Shown in pieces: positions 27,424 to 34,870 of a stretch of DNA of 37,090 nt. The stretch covers positions 1 through 37,090 of IMG/VR virus record IMGVR_UViG_3300037504_000106. One strand, 5' to 3'. Made by a program: the position numbers and the translations under genes. The notes below the pieces were generated by a model that saw only the letters and a program-made list of their open reading frames with translations, did not search any database and was not told the DNA's origin. The DNA is from a virus. Each line of letters opens with the position of its first letter. Position 1 is the first letter of the stretch.

Positions 27424-27745
27424 CTTCGCCTCCCTCGTATTCCTCGGCTTCGAGGATAATCTCTCGCTCTATCTCGTCTGTGCGTGCTACCTCCGTGATG
27501 CGGAAATACCGGTCTTGCCACTTGATACGCATTGCTTGGCTTATGCCTGGTCGGTACCGCATGATGATGCGGTACGTCATCAGTCCGGTCCGTGTCTCCT
27601 GGTCCTGGAGCTCTCGGCCGCGTTGCGGCTCAATCGCCGCCCATGTGTGGCAATAGGTCTCCCATGCGTTCGCATCCGTTACGCCGGCACCGCGCGGCCT
27701 GCGGTACTGCACCGTGACGCGATGCCTGAGTCTTCCGGATCTCAT
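27407..27745 (-). CDS. Head closure protein, SPP1 gp16 / head-tail joining type (112 aa)
   Basis: The opening MRSGRLRHRVTVQYRRPRGA is diagnostic of the phage head-tail joining (head closure) family, followed by WETYCHTWAAIEPQRGREL, TYRIIMRYRPGIS and IKWQDRYFRITEVARTDE. The protein docks on the connector and closes the DNA channel in siphoviruses. The start overlaps the connector stop by four bases (ATGA-type), without a strong separate ribosome site. Confidence 0.9.
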   Translation of the reverse strand: MRSGRLRHRVTVQYRRPRGAGVTDANAWETYCHTWAAIEPQRGRELQDQETRTGLMTYRIIMRYRPGISQAMRIKWQDRYFRITEVARTDEIEREIILEAEEYEGGEDGRAG

Positions 27746-28716
27746 AGTAGGTTCGTCCGGTCTTGGTAGAGTAGTGCAGTCACGCCGACCGGGACGTTGA
27801 ACATCATCCGGTAATCGGCCGTTTCCCTGCGCTCATACATCTCGGCAACCAGCATCATGATGGCATGGCGGATATTATCCGGGACGTTGTTTGCATTACC
27901 ATATCCGGCAATGTACGTCACGATGATGCCGTTCATTGGCCGGAGAACCTCATCCGGCCAATCCTCGTCATACACCGGAGAGATCCGACCAGGCTCGCTA
28001 TCTGTATCAACTTGATACTCCGACGTATCCCAGATAATCGCGGTCTCATCCGTGTCGTAATAGACGACAGATGTAACCGACTGTAACGGAGCTCGCGGCA
28101 CGCTCATTGGCTCGCTCGGCCACCGGTCCCAAGCAGCTTGCAGCGTCTGCGTGATGTACGCTCGGTCCTGATACGCTTCACACCATTTCCGGGCGGCGGT
28201 TATCAGACTCGAGATGTAATCATCCTCAGTAGTCTCTGTTTGGTTGTACGCTACAAGTGAGACTCCGAGGTCAAACGTCGCATCTCCGGTGATCTCGTAG
28301 GCCGCGCGGACATACGCTTTGATTCCAGTGTATTCCACTTCGGTGACACTATCGGCGTCGGCTTCTGTGAGACTCACCGTTGAGAATGTCGTATAGGTGG
28401 TGTCGTCGTCCGACTCCTCAATTGTCACCGTCGCGGTTCGGGTTGTCCCAGCACCTACCGTCCCAACGGTCACATTCGCCAGTATCGTGCTCGCCCCAAC
28501 TGCCAACGCGGTGCCGTCGCCACTGGCTGCGGCTGCATACGTCGACGGCGCAACGCTGATCGTAGTGGACACCGCATCGGATACGGATTGCGAGTCTATG
28601 CGTAGGTGCTCCTTTGCCTCAGCCAAAGTTACTGGCTCGATACTTGGCTCGGCAATTACGGTTACAGATCGAGCGTCTTGGTTGTATCCTGTCCGCTCGC
28701 CACGGTGTCCTATCAT
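27742..28716 (-). CDS. Head-tail connector (gp6-like) with inserted beta domain (324 aa)
   Basis: The connector helices are split: PVTLAEAKEHLRIDSQ near residue 30 and DDYISSLITAARKWCEAYQD then AYITQTLQAAWDRWP near residue 150. The normal gp6 domain is continuous across this point. Here about 110 residues of beta-rich sequence are inserted (TISVAPSTYAAAAS to LGVSLVAYNQTE), containing TATVTIEESDDDTTY, which resembles the decoration-like protein encoded at 29849-30334. The C-terminal part (YDTDETAIIWDTSEYQV, LRPMNGIIVTYIAGYG, IRHAIMMLVAEMYERRE) is typical of the family. ATG 28716 lacks a strong ribosome site; coupling from the upstream stop is likely. Confidence 0.85.
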   Translation of the reverse strand: MIGHRGERTGYNQDARSVTVIAEPSIEPVTLAEAKEHLRIDSQSVSDAVSTTISVAPSTYAAAASGDGTALAVGASTILANVTVGTVGAGTTRTATVTIEESDDDTTYTTFSTVSLTEADADSVTEVEYTGIKAYVRAAYEITGDATFDLGVSLVAYNQTETTEDDYISSLITAARKWCEAYQDRAYITQTLQAAWDRWPSEPMSVPRAPLQSVTSVVYYDTDETAIIWDTSEYQVDTDSEPGRISPVYDEDWPDEVLRPMNGIIVTYIAGYGNANNVPDNIRHAIMMLVAEMYERRETADYRMMFNVPVGVTALLYQDRTNLL

Positions 28717-28717
28717 A

Positions 28718-29032
28718 TCAGTTGTACACAATCTCGAGGCCGTACTGGATGTTAGACCCGTTGGTCCAAGCAAAACTCAGCACGTCACCATCCCGAAAAT
28801 ACAGAGGTCGAGTCGGGAGATATTGGACGTCAGTTACCGACGACATATCCTGTGTGAACAGTACGATGTCGTACTCCGTCGTGCCTTCAGCCGATTGAAG
28901 CGTAACAGTGAAATCGTTCGCGCTTCCAACCGACGCAAGATGTACGCGTACCTCCTCGAGCTGGTACTCGCGGCCCGGAGCGAGTGTCGTTGCGATGTTT
29001 CCGGTGCCCTCAGCATACACGTGATACGCCAT
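28718..29032 (-). CDS. Beta-rich virion protein (104 aa), unknown
   Basis: The short protein is beta-rich throughout: MAYHVYAEGTGNIATTLAPG, YQLEEVRVHLASVGSANDFT, VTLQSAEGTTEYDIVLFTQD and DGDVLSFAWTNGSNIQYGLE. This looks like a small jelly-roll or decoration-type subunit. It lies between the lectin-like protein and the connector gene. A head-surface or neck protein is a reasonable inference; no named family is recognised. Confidence 0.75.
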   Translation of the reverse strand: MAYHVYAEGTGNIATTLAPGREYQLEEVRVHLASVGSANDFTVTLQSAEGTTEYDIVLFTQDMSSVTDVQYLPTRPLYFRDGDVLSFAWTNGSNIQYGLEIVYN

Positions 29033-29037
29033 CGCTA

Positions 29038-29769
29038 TTACCCCTCAAGCTGGAAGCAGCGGACCCAATTTACCTCGACACCGTCGTTCTGCTGTGATCC
29101 TGCACCATTGAGATAGCACAGCGACACTCGGAGATTCACATCGTTTGGGACGTTGGTAGACGTACTGGCGACGAGCGCACCGTCGAGGTACAAATACACC
29201 GTTGATCCGTTCCAGTAGAACTCGGTGACGACGAACGTGTCAGCTAAAAGAGCTGAACCGGTGGTAGTTGCGCTTCCGGTGCCGTCCTTTCGCACGATGT
29301 AGTTCAACGTAGACGATGCGTCGGCCTTGATGAAACCGATCATGTCGTCCGGGTTTCCGGCGAGGATTGTGGTGTCGGTCACCGCAAGCCCGATGAACGC
29401 ATCAGACTCCGTAATCTCTGAGATGTTCCATCGAGCGCCGAAATACAGCTTGTCAGCGCTGGTCATTTTGAACGCACCGTCGTTCTGGATCTGGACGCCA
29501 TCGTTCTCATTTGCCGCGGCATTCAGCCGAATAGCGCCGCCCTCGACATCAGTTTGAGCGACGATGTCAGAGGTTCCGGTTCCGGCCTCGACTGCAGTCG
29601 CTGTCCATCCGAGGAGTTCGCCGCCGGTGATTGGCGGCTGTTGAAAGTCGCTTTTGAGCTCTCGGACGTCAGGACCCTGAGCGTCGAGCCATCGCTGATA
29701 TCCGTCTGCGTCCGAGTAGTAGATCAGGTTCCCGTTTATCCATCGGGTCCGCATCTTTGTAATTGGCAT
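29038..29769 (-). CDS. Lectin/concanavalin-like protein in the head module (243 aa)
   Basis: The first 45 residues (MPITKMRTRWINGNLIYYSD, then GYQRWLDAQG) form a short attachment-like region. The rest is a concanavalin A/LamG-like sandwich: GGELLGWTATAVEAGTG, KLYFGARWNISEITESDAFI, GLAVTDTTILAGNPDDMIGF and TEFYWNGSTVYLYLDGALVA. Its position next to capsid and decoration genes suggests a head fibre or decoration with glycan-binding ability. GGAGG is upstream of ATG 29769. Confidence 0.78.
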   Translation of the reverse strand: MPITKMRTRWINGNLIYYSDADGYQRWLDAQGPDVRELKSDFQQPPITGGELLGWTATAVEAGTGTSDIVAQTDVEGGAIRLNAAANENDGVQIQNDGAFKMTSADKLYFGARWNISEITESDAFIGLAVTDTTILAGNPDDMIGFIKADASSTLNYIVRKDGTGSATTTGSALLADTFVVTEFYWNGSTVYLYLDGALVASTSTNVPNDVNLRVSLCYLNGAGSQQNDGVEVNWVRCFQLEG

Positions 29770-29823
29770 AGTAGCCTCCCATAGCGTTGCTTTTTGCCGC
29801 GGTGGTTCCGCGAGAATTCGTCA

Positions 29824-29841
29824 GTGGGGCCGAAGCCCCAC
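29824..29841. other. Perfect 7-bp hairpin after the decoration gene
   Basis: GTGGGGC and GCCCCAC (29824-29830 and 29835-29841) flank the loop CGAA. It lies just downstream (minus strand) of the 29849-30334 stop. There is no U-run, so it is more likely an mRNA 3'-end stabiliser or processing site for the abundant capsid and decoration mRNA than a full terminator. The 29770-29848 gap holds nothing else recognised. Confidence 0.55.
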
Positions 29842-29848
29842 ATCATGA

Positions 29849-30334
29849 TTAGGTCAAGGCAGACGGTGCGTCGTTCTGCTTGAAGCGGCCGTCGAGGACC
29901 GCAACGATCGCTACCTCACACGCCGAAGCGGAACCGCCCGGATCTACGACGATGCGCACATACGGGTATCCGTCGGTGAGCTCGTCCGCGTCGATCTCGA
30001 TGAGGAAGATCTTGTCGTCATCGGTAGCCGCGACCGTGACGCCAGCAGTGGTGGCCGCCGTGATGTCTCCATAGGCGTCACTGGTGCCGGTTACGCCGCT
30101 CTCACGATACCGGAAGTCGATAGCGGTCGAATTGCTCGGCGTGATGTCGTCGCACTCCTCTACAGTGATTACGGCAGTGTCACCGGTAATCGTGCCGATG
30201 TAGACGAGAAAACAGCCCGAGTGGTTCTTTCCGAGATTGACGATATCGGAGTTGACGGTGGTTGACCCAGTGTCCACTGGGCTGGTCAAGCCGACGATAT
30301 GGTACTTTTCAGCAAAGTTAAGTATTGCTCCCAT
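29849..30334 (-). CDS. Probable head decoration protein (161 aa)
   Basis: Directly downstream of the major capsid gene, this frame has AGGAGGT seven bases before ATG 30334. The product is beta-rich and acidic: FAEKYHIVGLTSPVDTGSTT, GCFLVYIGTITGDTAVITVE, DDKIFLIEIDADELTDGYPY and CEVAIVAVLDGRF. The place, length and strong ribosome site fit a high-copy capsid decoration protein. Its ITVEECDD pattern recurs in the insert of the connector protein. Family name not established. Confidence 0.75.
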   Translation of the reverse strand: MGAILNFAEKYHIVGLTSPVDTGSTTVNSDIVNLGKNHSGCFLVYIGTITGDTAVITVEECDDITPSNSTAIDFRYRESGVTGTSDAYGDITAATTAGVTVAATDDDKIFLIEIDADELTDGYPYVRIVVDPGGSASACEVAIVAVLDGRFKQNDAPSALT

Positions 30335-30346
30335 GGTTACCTCCTA

Positions 30347-31669
30347 TTAGGCTCGCGCAGCGAGCGTGACGAACGCAGAGATCGTATCCGATCCCTTGAA
30401 CGGGGTGATTGCCGAGTTGCGCATGGTCTGGCCGTCAACGCGGTAGATGAACCGAAACGCCATCTCGTCAGTTGTAAACTGTACGTGCATCGATGCCGCC
30501 GACTGGACGCCGCCCTTGTCGATCAGGATGTAGTCGGACAAATCCGCGAGCACGATGTCGCCCTTGTCGCCGAGCGTCGGAGACTGCTCGAGGTACAGGA
30601 TCGGACGGCCGAGAAGCGTCTCGTTCGGCATCCCCTGCGCCTGGTTTGCCGGCAGCCACACCGGAACACCGCCGGTACCGACCGGCATTTCCATGCCCAT
30701 GAGCTCCGACAGCGTGTCGATGTTCGCAAGCCACACCGCATTCGCTCGATTGCGAGCGTGCAGACGCCGGTACATGTTCTTGATGTTCTCCCACTCGATC
30801 GTGTCGGCGTTCTGACCGGTTTCTTTAGACACGGTGACAAGCGCTGGAGACTCGAGGATTCCAAGCGGCTTGCCTGCACCATCGCCGTTGAGGATCGCGT
30901 CCTGGACCTTGAAGTTGAGCTCCTGCGGCACGACGTCCATGATGTAACTTTCAAGCATCGACGCGTCCTGCAGCAATTCATCGGTCGAGTAGACGAGGGC
31001 GAACAGCTTGTTGAGCGTCAAGTCGATCTCGCGAAAGCTCGGCTTGCTCGAGGTGATGGTCGCAGCTTCCGCGCCCCAATATCCCCGGACACCGCCGAAT
31101 CGGCTGCCGTCTGCGCGGCTTGTCTCATCGACGCCGTACATCTTGGTACCGTTCGAGTTTGCTGAAACGGGCATGCGGCGCACTCGACTGATGAGCTGCG
31201 TGTTGTCCTCGTACATGCTGCGAATGAGTTCCTGCGAGAAGTCCGTCCCGACGAGGAACCCGCCGTCAGACGGAACGGCTTCCTGCAGTCCGCTTGCGGC
31301 GCCGAACACCTGCTTGACGTTTGCGACACTTCGCTGCTGGTGTCGATTGAGGCGTGCGGACTTCTCACCGCGGAGAGACGCCTTGGCAACATCCTGGAAA
31401 AACTCGCCGAGTGAATACGGGGCCTCATCCGCGACGTCATGCACATGGATGTTGGGACGCATCGGGTCAACATCAGCCTGCCGCGCGGCGAGCTTCTCCT
31501 GAACCGACAGCTTCTTTTCGGTTGCCTCGATCTCGTCGAGCTTTGCCTCGAGGGCCGTATAGTCCTCGTCGGTGAACTCCTGCGTCGCATCATCGGCTTT
31601 CGCCTTGAGCTCGTCGACCTCGGTCTGAAGCGACGCGATCGTATTCTTCAGTGTGTCTATGATGTTCAT
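30347..31669 (-). CDS. Major capsid protein, HK97 fold (440 aa)
   Basis: The N-terminal 75 residues are a coiled-coil delta (scaffold) domain (TIASLQTEVDELKAKADDAT, then LEAKLDEIEATEKKLSVQEK). The fold body follows: FGAASGLQEAVPSDGGFLVG, YEDNTQLISRVRRMPVSANS, KLFALVYSTDELLQDASMLE, AILNGDGAGKPLGILESPAL, GMPNETLLGRPILYLEQSPT and LADLSDYILIDKGGVQSAAS. These match the phage_capsid family. The protease encoded upstream probably removes the delta domain during maturation. Highly expressed late gene. Confidence 0.96.
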   Translation of the reverse strand: MNIIDTLKNTIASLQTEVDELKAKADDATQEFTDEDYTALEAKLDEIEATEKKLSVQEKLAARQADVDPMRPNIHVHDVADEAPYSLGEFFQDVAKASLRGEKSARLNRHQQRSVANVKQVFGAASGLQEAVPSDGGFLVGTDFSQELIRSMYEDNTQLISRVRRMPVSANSNGTKMYGVDETSRADGSRFGGVRGYWGAEAATITSSKPSFREIDLTLNKLFALVYSTDELLQDASMLESYIMDVVPQELNFKVQDAILNGDGAGKPLGILESPALVTVSKETGQNADTIEWENIKNMYRRLHARNRANAVWLANIDTLSELMGMEMPVGTGGVPVWLPANQAQGMPNETLLGRPILYLEQSPTLGDKGDIVLADLSDYILIDKGGVQSAASMHVQFTTDEMAFRFIYRVDGQTMRNSAITPFKGSDTISAFVTLAARA

Positions 31670-31672
31670 AGG

Positions 31673-32869
31673 TTACCTCTTGATCTTCGTGTAGTTTGCG
31701 GCCAGGAGACGTTTCGCTCGTGACCTTGTGTCCTGTTTCGACTGCTGTGGTTGCTTCGGCTCCTCGTCCCGAGGATAACCACCGGCAAGAATCTGCTTCG
31801 CAAGGCTCGCAGTGAAGCCTGCGTCCCGCAAGGCTCGCTCTGCTCCACGCTTGGTCTGCATCCGGCGCTTCGGTGCCCTCCCGGCACTAGCTCGAGCGCT
31901 CTCATCGGTTGCTCCCAGCAAGTCTACAATCGTGTTATTTCTCTCAGAGTCCGCTTGCACCAGGCCAACGAGCTCGGCCGCAGCATCCTCGTTGAAATCG
32001 TCTCGGCCGATTATGTCGCGCATGATGTCAACCGCATCGGACTTCGACTCTAACAAGCCGTTGACTTCCTCCTGCGTATCTTCGTTGATCTGCGCTTTGT
32101 GGTGCAATTTGTCTGGTACGTGCGCAAATCCGTATTTCTCGAATACGCTCACGTACCGCGCGGCGTTGGCTGCCGCATCTTTGATTGTGTCGTCAACGAT
32201 ATCGACGAAGCCGTATTCCTCGGCTTCGGTCGCGGTCAACCAGGTCTCTTCCTTCATGAGCTCGAGCGCTTCCTCGGTAGACAGGTTCGAGTTTGCCGCA
32301 TAGATGTTCGCGAACTCTCCGGCCATTTTTCGCAGGAGACCGGCAGTTTTCTCCATCTCGTCCGCATCGCCGACAGCCATCGTGTAGGGGTTGTGGATCA
32401 TGAAATAGGTACCCTCGGCCATTGTCAGCGTAGCGCCTGCCAGAGCGACAACGCTAGCTGCGCTTGCTGCGAGGCCCATGATCTCGACATCAACCTTGTC
32501 GCGCCTGGATGCGAGCATGTTGTATATCGCCATGCCGTCGAACACGTTTCCGCCCGGCGAGTTGATATACAGCATGATGCGCTTGTCTTTGTCTATCGCA
32601 GCAAGGTCCTTTTGGAATTGGCTGGCATCGGTACCCCACATGCCTATCTCGTTGAAAATGGAGATCTCGGCAGGTCCGTTAGTGTCGGCTTGCGCTTTTA
32701 TCGTGTACCATTTCTTGTTCATCGTCGACTCTTCTCCTCCCCACTGCCGTTCACACACTGCGAGCCGCTGCTCCTCGTCCACAAAGTCACGCTGCATTGT
32801 GTCATCTGACATGCAGCGTTCGATAAACTCGTCCTCGTTTTCATTCGGCCGCGGTTCTGGCATCGGCAT
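31673..32869 (-). CDS. ClpP-like prohead protease (398 aa)
   Basis: ATG 32869 has GGAGG six bases upstream, inside the end of the portal gene. Residues 1-45 form the short N-terminal domain often fused to these proteases (ENEDEFIERCMSDDTM, RLAVCERQW). The ClpP/S49-type serine protease domain follows, with YINSPGGNVFDGMAIYNMLA, the catalytic serine in GLAASAAS (about residue 136), histidine in MIHNP (about 159) and WLTATEAEEYGFVD. The C-terminal 150 residues are helical and charged and may act as internal scaffold. It cleaves the capsid delta domain. Confidence 0.93.
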   Translation of the reverse strand: MPMPEPRPNENEDEFIERCMSDDTMQRDFVDEEQRLAVCERQWGGEESTMNKKWYTIKAQADTNGPAEISIFNEIGMWGTDASQFQKDLAAIDKDKRIMLYINSPGGNVFDGMAIYNMLASRRDKVDVEIMGLAASAASVVALAGATLTMAEGTYFMIHNPYTMAVGDADEMEKTAGLLRKMAGEFANIYAANSNLSTEEALELMKEETWLTATEAEEYGFVDIVDDTIKDAAANAARYVSVFEKYGFAHVPDKLHHKAQINEDTQEEVNGLLESKSDAVDIMRDIIGRDDFNEDAAAELVGLVQADSERNNTIVDLLGATDESARASAGRAPKRRMQTKRGAERALRDAGFTASLAKQILAGGYPRDEEPKQPQQSKQDTRSRAKRLLAANYTKIKR

Positions 32870-34145
32870 CAGGGGCCTCCGTTTCCTCAGGCGCGGTATC
32901 CGCGATCTGCTGTGCAAGCTCTACCTTCGAGTATTCACGCGCGTCTTTCATGTTTTCCGGCATCCAGTAGACATTACCCTGGTCGCCGGGTAGCTGACTG
33001 AGGTTTTCTCGCTGGCGGATCTCGTTCGCGTTCATCCAGCCGTTGTTCCTTGCGACAGCGTAGGAGTCGTATCGCGTTTTGATGTCTGCGCGGAAAAGCG
33101 CGTCGATCAGATACTCGCTGTATACGTTTGGGTCTTGGCCGAGGAGCTTCACATCGATAATTGCCTCCCACCGCTCAAGCCACGGACGCAGGGTATCGAT
33201 GTAGTAGCTCATCTGCTCGGATGCTATGTTGTCGTATGTCGCCCGACTCAAGTCTTTGAGCTTATGCGGCGGCATGTTCAGCCACCGGGCCACTTCCTGG
33301 ATGTGAAAGACCCGGCTTTCGAGAAACTGCGCGTCCTTGAGTTGCATCCCGATCGACTCAAGCTTCATACCCTCTTCGAGTACAATAGTTCGGCCGGCGT
33401 TGTCTATTCCACCGTACTGTTTCTGCAGCGACTCCTTGAGGTTCGCGCGCGATTGCGGCTTCAGCGTTTCAGGATGCGTCAGCACCTTCGTGATGTGGGT
33501 CCCGTTCTCGTAGAACCTGTTGGCGAACGTGTCTTGAGCTCGGCCGAGGGTCAGCGACTCCCTCGCCAACGTGAGTACGGAGTACCCGCGAATGCCGTCG
33601 AAGCCGAGCCCGGGAATGTGGAAGATCGAGTAGTCCGGGTAGGCTATCTTCCGCCCGCTGTTGTTCCGAAATATGTACGTCCTGTTCCATTCGTCATCTA
33701 CCTCGATTTCAACCGCCGCCGGATTGAGCGGCCAGAGCTCTCTCGGTCTGTTCGCCGCGTCACGGCGGATGTAGCTGTAGTGATTGCCGTAGTTTATCAG
33801 GTGGTTCTGTGCTGTCTCCTTCCAGATGAACGACGGCATCAACGGATTGGCCATTCCGTGCAGCAGATTGTAGACCGGGTGCAACCGGTGCCGCTCCCGC
33901 GACTCGAAACCATCGCCGTCGGTCGTTCGTTTGTAGACGAACAACGGCAGACTGGCGATTGTTTGGCAAATCTGTTGGACACCGTTGAACCATGCACTGA
34001 TGTGCAACGAGCGATCGTCTTGGACCGAAGAGCCGAACGCGCCTTGATTCGCATGGAGCTCCAAGAGTCGATCGAGAGTGTCAATACCGATGTTGGCCTG
34101 GTACGCCTTTCTCGCGGCTCGCAGGCGCTTCATGAACTTCGGCAT
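32841..34145 (-). CDS. Portal protein, HK97 type (434 aa)
   Basis: The sequence follows the phage_portal family: SSVQDDRSLHISAWFNGVQQ, ICQTIASLPLFVYKRTTDGD, HPVYNLLHGMANPLMPSFIW, LINYGNHYSYIRRD, SIFHIPGLGFDGIRGYSVLT, RAQDTFANRFYENGTHITKV, LEEGMKLESIGMQLKDAQFL and HIQEVARWLNMPPHKLKDLS. AAGGAGA lies before ATG 34145. It forms the dodecameric DNA channel at one vertex. The gene is separated from the terminases by a terminator-flanked mini-gene, so it may have its own transcription start. Confidence 0.96.
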   Translation of the reverse strand: MPKFMKRLRAARKAYQANIGIDTLDRLLELHANQGAFGSSVQDDRSLHISAWFNGVQQICQTIASLPLFVYKRTTDGDGFESRERHRLHPVYNLLHGMANPLMPSFIWKETAQNHLINYGNHYSYIRRDAANRPRELWPLNPAAVEIEVDDEWNRTYIFRNNSGRKIAYPDYSIFHIPGLGFDGIRGYSVLTLARESLTLGRAQDTFANRFYENGTHITKVLTHPETLKPQSRANLKESLQKQYGGIDNAGRTIVLEEGMKLESIGMQLKDAQFLESRVFHIQEVARWLNMPPHKLKDLSRATYDNIASEQMSYYIDTLRPWLERWEAIIDVKLLGQDPNVYSEYLIDALFRADIKTRYDSYAVARNNGWMNANEIRQRENLSQLPGDQGNVYWMPENMKDAREYSKVELAQQIADTAPEETEAPDADARTAAE

Positions 34146-34215
34146 TGACTCTCCTTAACGTCACTCTCTGGTTACTTATATGATAACACAGCCGTCAAGG
34201 GTGTTGGGAATAGGA

Positions 34216-34244
34216 CAAAGAAAAAGCCCCTCCGGGGGAGGGGC
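34216..34244 (-). terminator. Rho-independent terminator upstream of the portal gene
   Basis: On the minus strand GCCCCTCC (34244-34237) pairs with GGAGGGGC (34233-34226) around a 3-base loop and is followed by TTTTTCTTT. It lies downstream of the small membrane-protein gene (34288-34428) and about 70 bases before the portal start. Late transcription must read through it or restart after it. Confidence 0.85.
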
Positions 34245-34287
34245 CGCTCAAAGTACATGGGTTTCTTTCAGTCTGTGGCGGACTTCG

Positions 34288-34428
34288 CTACAGAATGACG
34301 CTTCGAATGAGGTCGAGAATCGGACCCGCGTGACCACCTATTGCTGCGGCCACGGCTGTGACTACCAGCGCCGTAAAGATGACCGTTGCGGTGACGAACG
34401 TTACTGTTTGCATTTTCTTCGTGAGCAT
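34288..34428 (-). CDS. Small single-pass membrane protein (46 aa), moron-like
   Basis: ATG 34428 has AGGAGAGG four bases upstream. The product has one membrane segment (residues 8-30, VTFVTATVIFTALVVTAVAA) and a short amphipathic end (GPILDLIRSVIL). It is flanked by two terminators (34478-34547 before it, 34216-34244 after it), the arrangement of morons, independently expressed inserts in late operons. Such small membrane proteins can be superinfection-exclusion factors, holins or antiholins. No clear promoter is seen in 34429-34477. Confidence 0.65.
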   Translation of the reverse strand: MLTKKMQTVTFVTATVIFTALVVTAVAAAIGGHAGPILDLIRSVIL

Positions 34429-34477
34429 AAATCCTCTCCTGTAAAAGTTTGTCGCGACTGCCTTGCCATTTGGACAC

Positions 34478-34547
34478 AAAAAGGCCGCGTCAACGGTGGG
34501 AGCCGAACCGGGTCACAGATGACCCCTCCCACCGCTTTCGCGGCCTT
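34478..34547 (-). terminator. Three-tier stem terminator after the terminase genes
   Basis: On the minus strand a 9-bp outer stem AAGGCCGCG/CGCGGCCTT (34547-34539 with 34489-34481) encloses a 9-bp stem CGGTGGGAG/CTCCCACCG (34534-34526 with 34502-34494), which encloses a 6-bp stem GGGTCA/TGACCC (34525-34520 with 34515-34510, loop TCTG). A run of five T follows the outer arm (34482-34478). A 7-base bulge GGTTCGG lies on one side only. The size and bulge are more elaborate than needed for termination. Bases 34548-34639 hold nothing else recognised. Confidence 0.75.
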
Positions 34548-34639
34548 GCTGCAAATACACCCGGGTTCGGTCGGATGATCTACCTACACTCTAACGCACC
34601 ATCTCACGCCCGTCAACATTTTTTGCGCTAAACCCAAAT

Positions 34640-34870
34640 TCACGCATCAAAGCGCAACCGCAGACATTCCCGATGCACAACGCACCGGGCGAACTGCAAA
34701 TACCAGCTGGTTGTCTTGCCCGGTTCCGTTTTCCCGAGAGCTCCCCATACCGCCGAATACAGCGCGTTGCGGTCTTGCGGTCTCGAATACCTGTGTGTGT
34801 CGATGTACTCGAGTATCTGCCGCTTGAACTCTCGGTCTACCCACAGTGCGAATACGTGTTCGGTGGTCAC
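34640..34870 (-). CDS. Hypothetical protein downstream of large terminase (76 aa)
   Basis: GTG 34870 overlaps the terminase stop (GTGA). The product starts MTTEHVFALWVDREFKRQIL, is helical and aromatic (RPQDRNALYSAVWGALGKTE, TSWYLQFARCVVHRECLRLR) and basic at its end. No ribosome site of note is present, so translation is probably coupled. No family is recognised; it may be a terminase or packaging accessory by position. Confidence 0.65.
   Translation of the reverse strand: MTTEHVFALWVDREFKRQILEYIDTHRYSRPQDRNALYSAVWGALGKTEPGKTTSWYLQFARCVVHRECLRLRFDA

Noticed and set aside
33135-34148. A 337-codon plus-strand open frame opposite the portal gene
   Set aside because: It mirrors the portal gene, has arginine/valine-rich shadow composition and no recognisable motif.
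34150-34200. A portal promoter from TTGACG and TATAAG upstream of the portal gene
   Set aside because: The two elements are only 12 bases apart, too close for a sigma70 promoter, and no alternative pairing with 16-18 bases was convincing.
34494-34534. A T-arm-like GGTTCGGCTCC suggesting another tRNA near 34500
   Set aside because: The flanking bases pair with each other as a terminator stem; there is no acceptor, D arm or anticodon arm.
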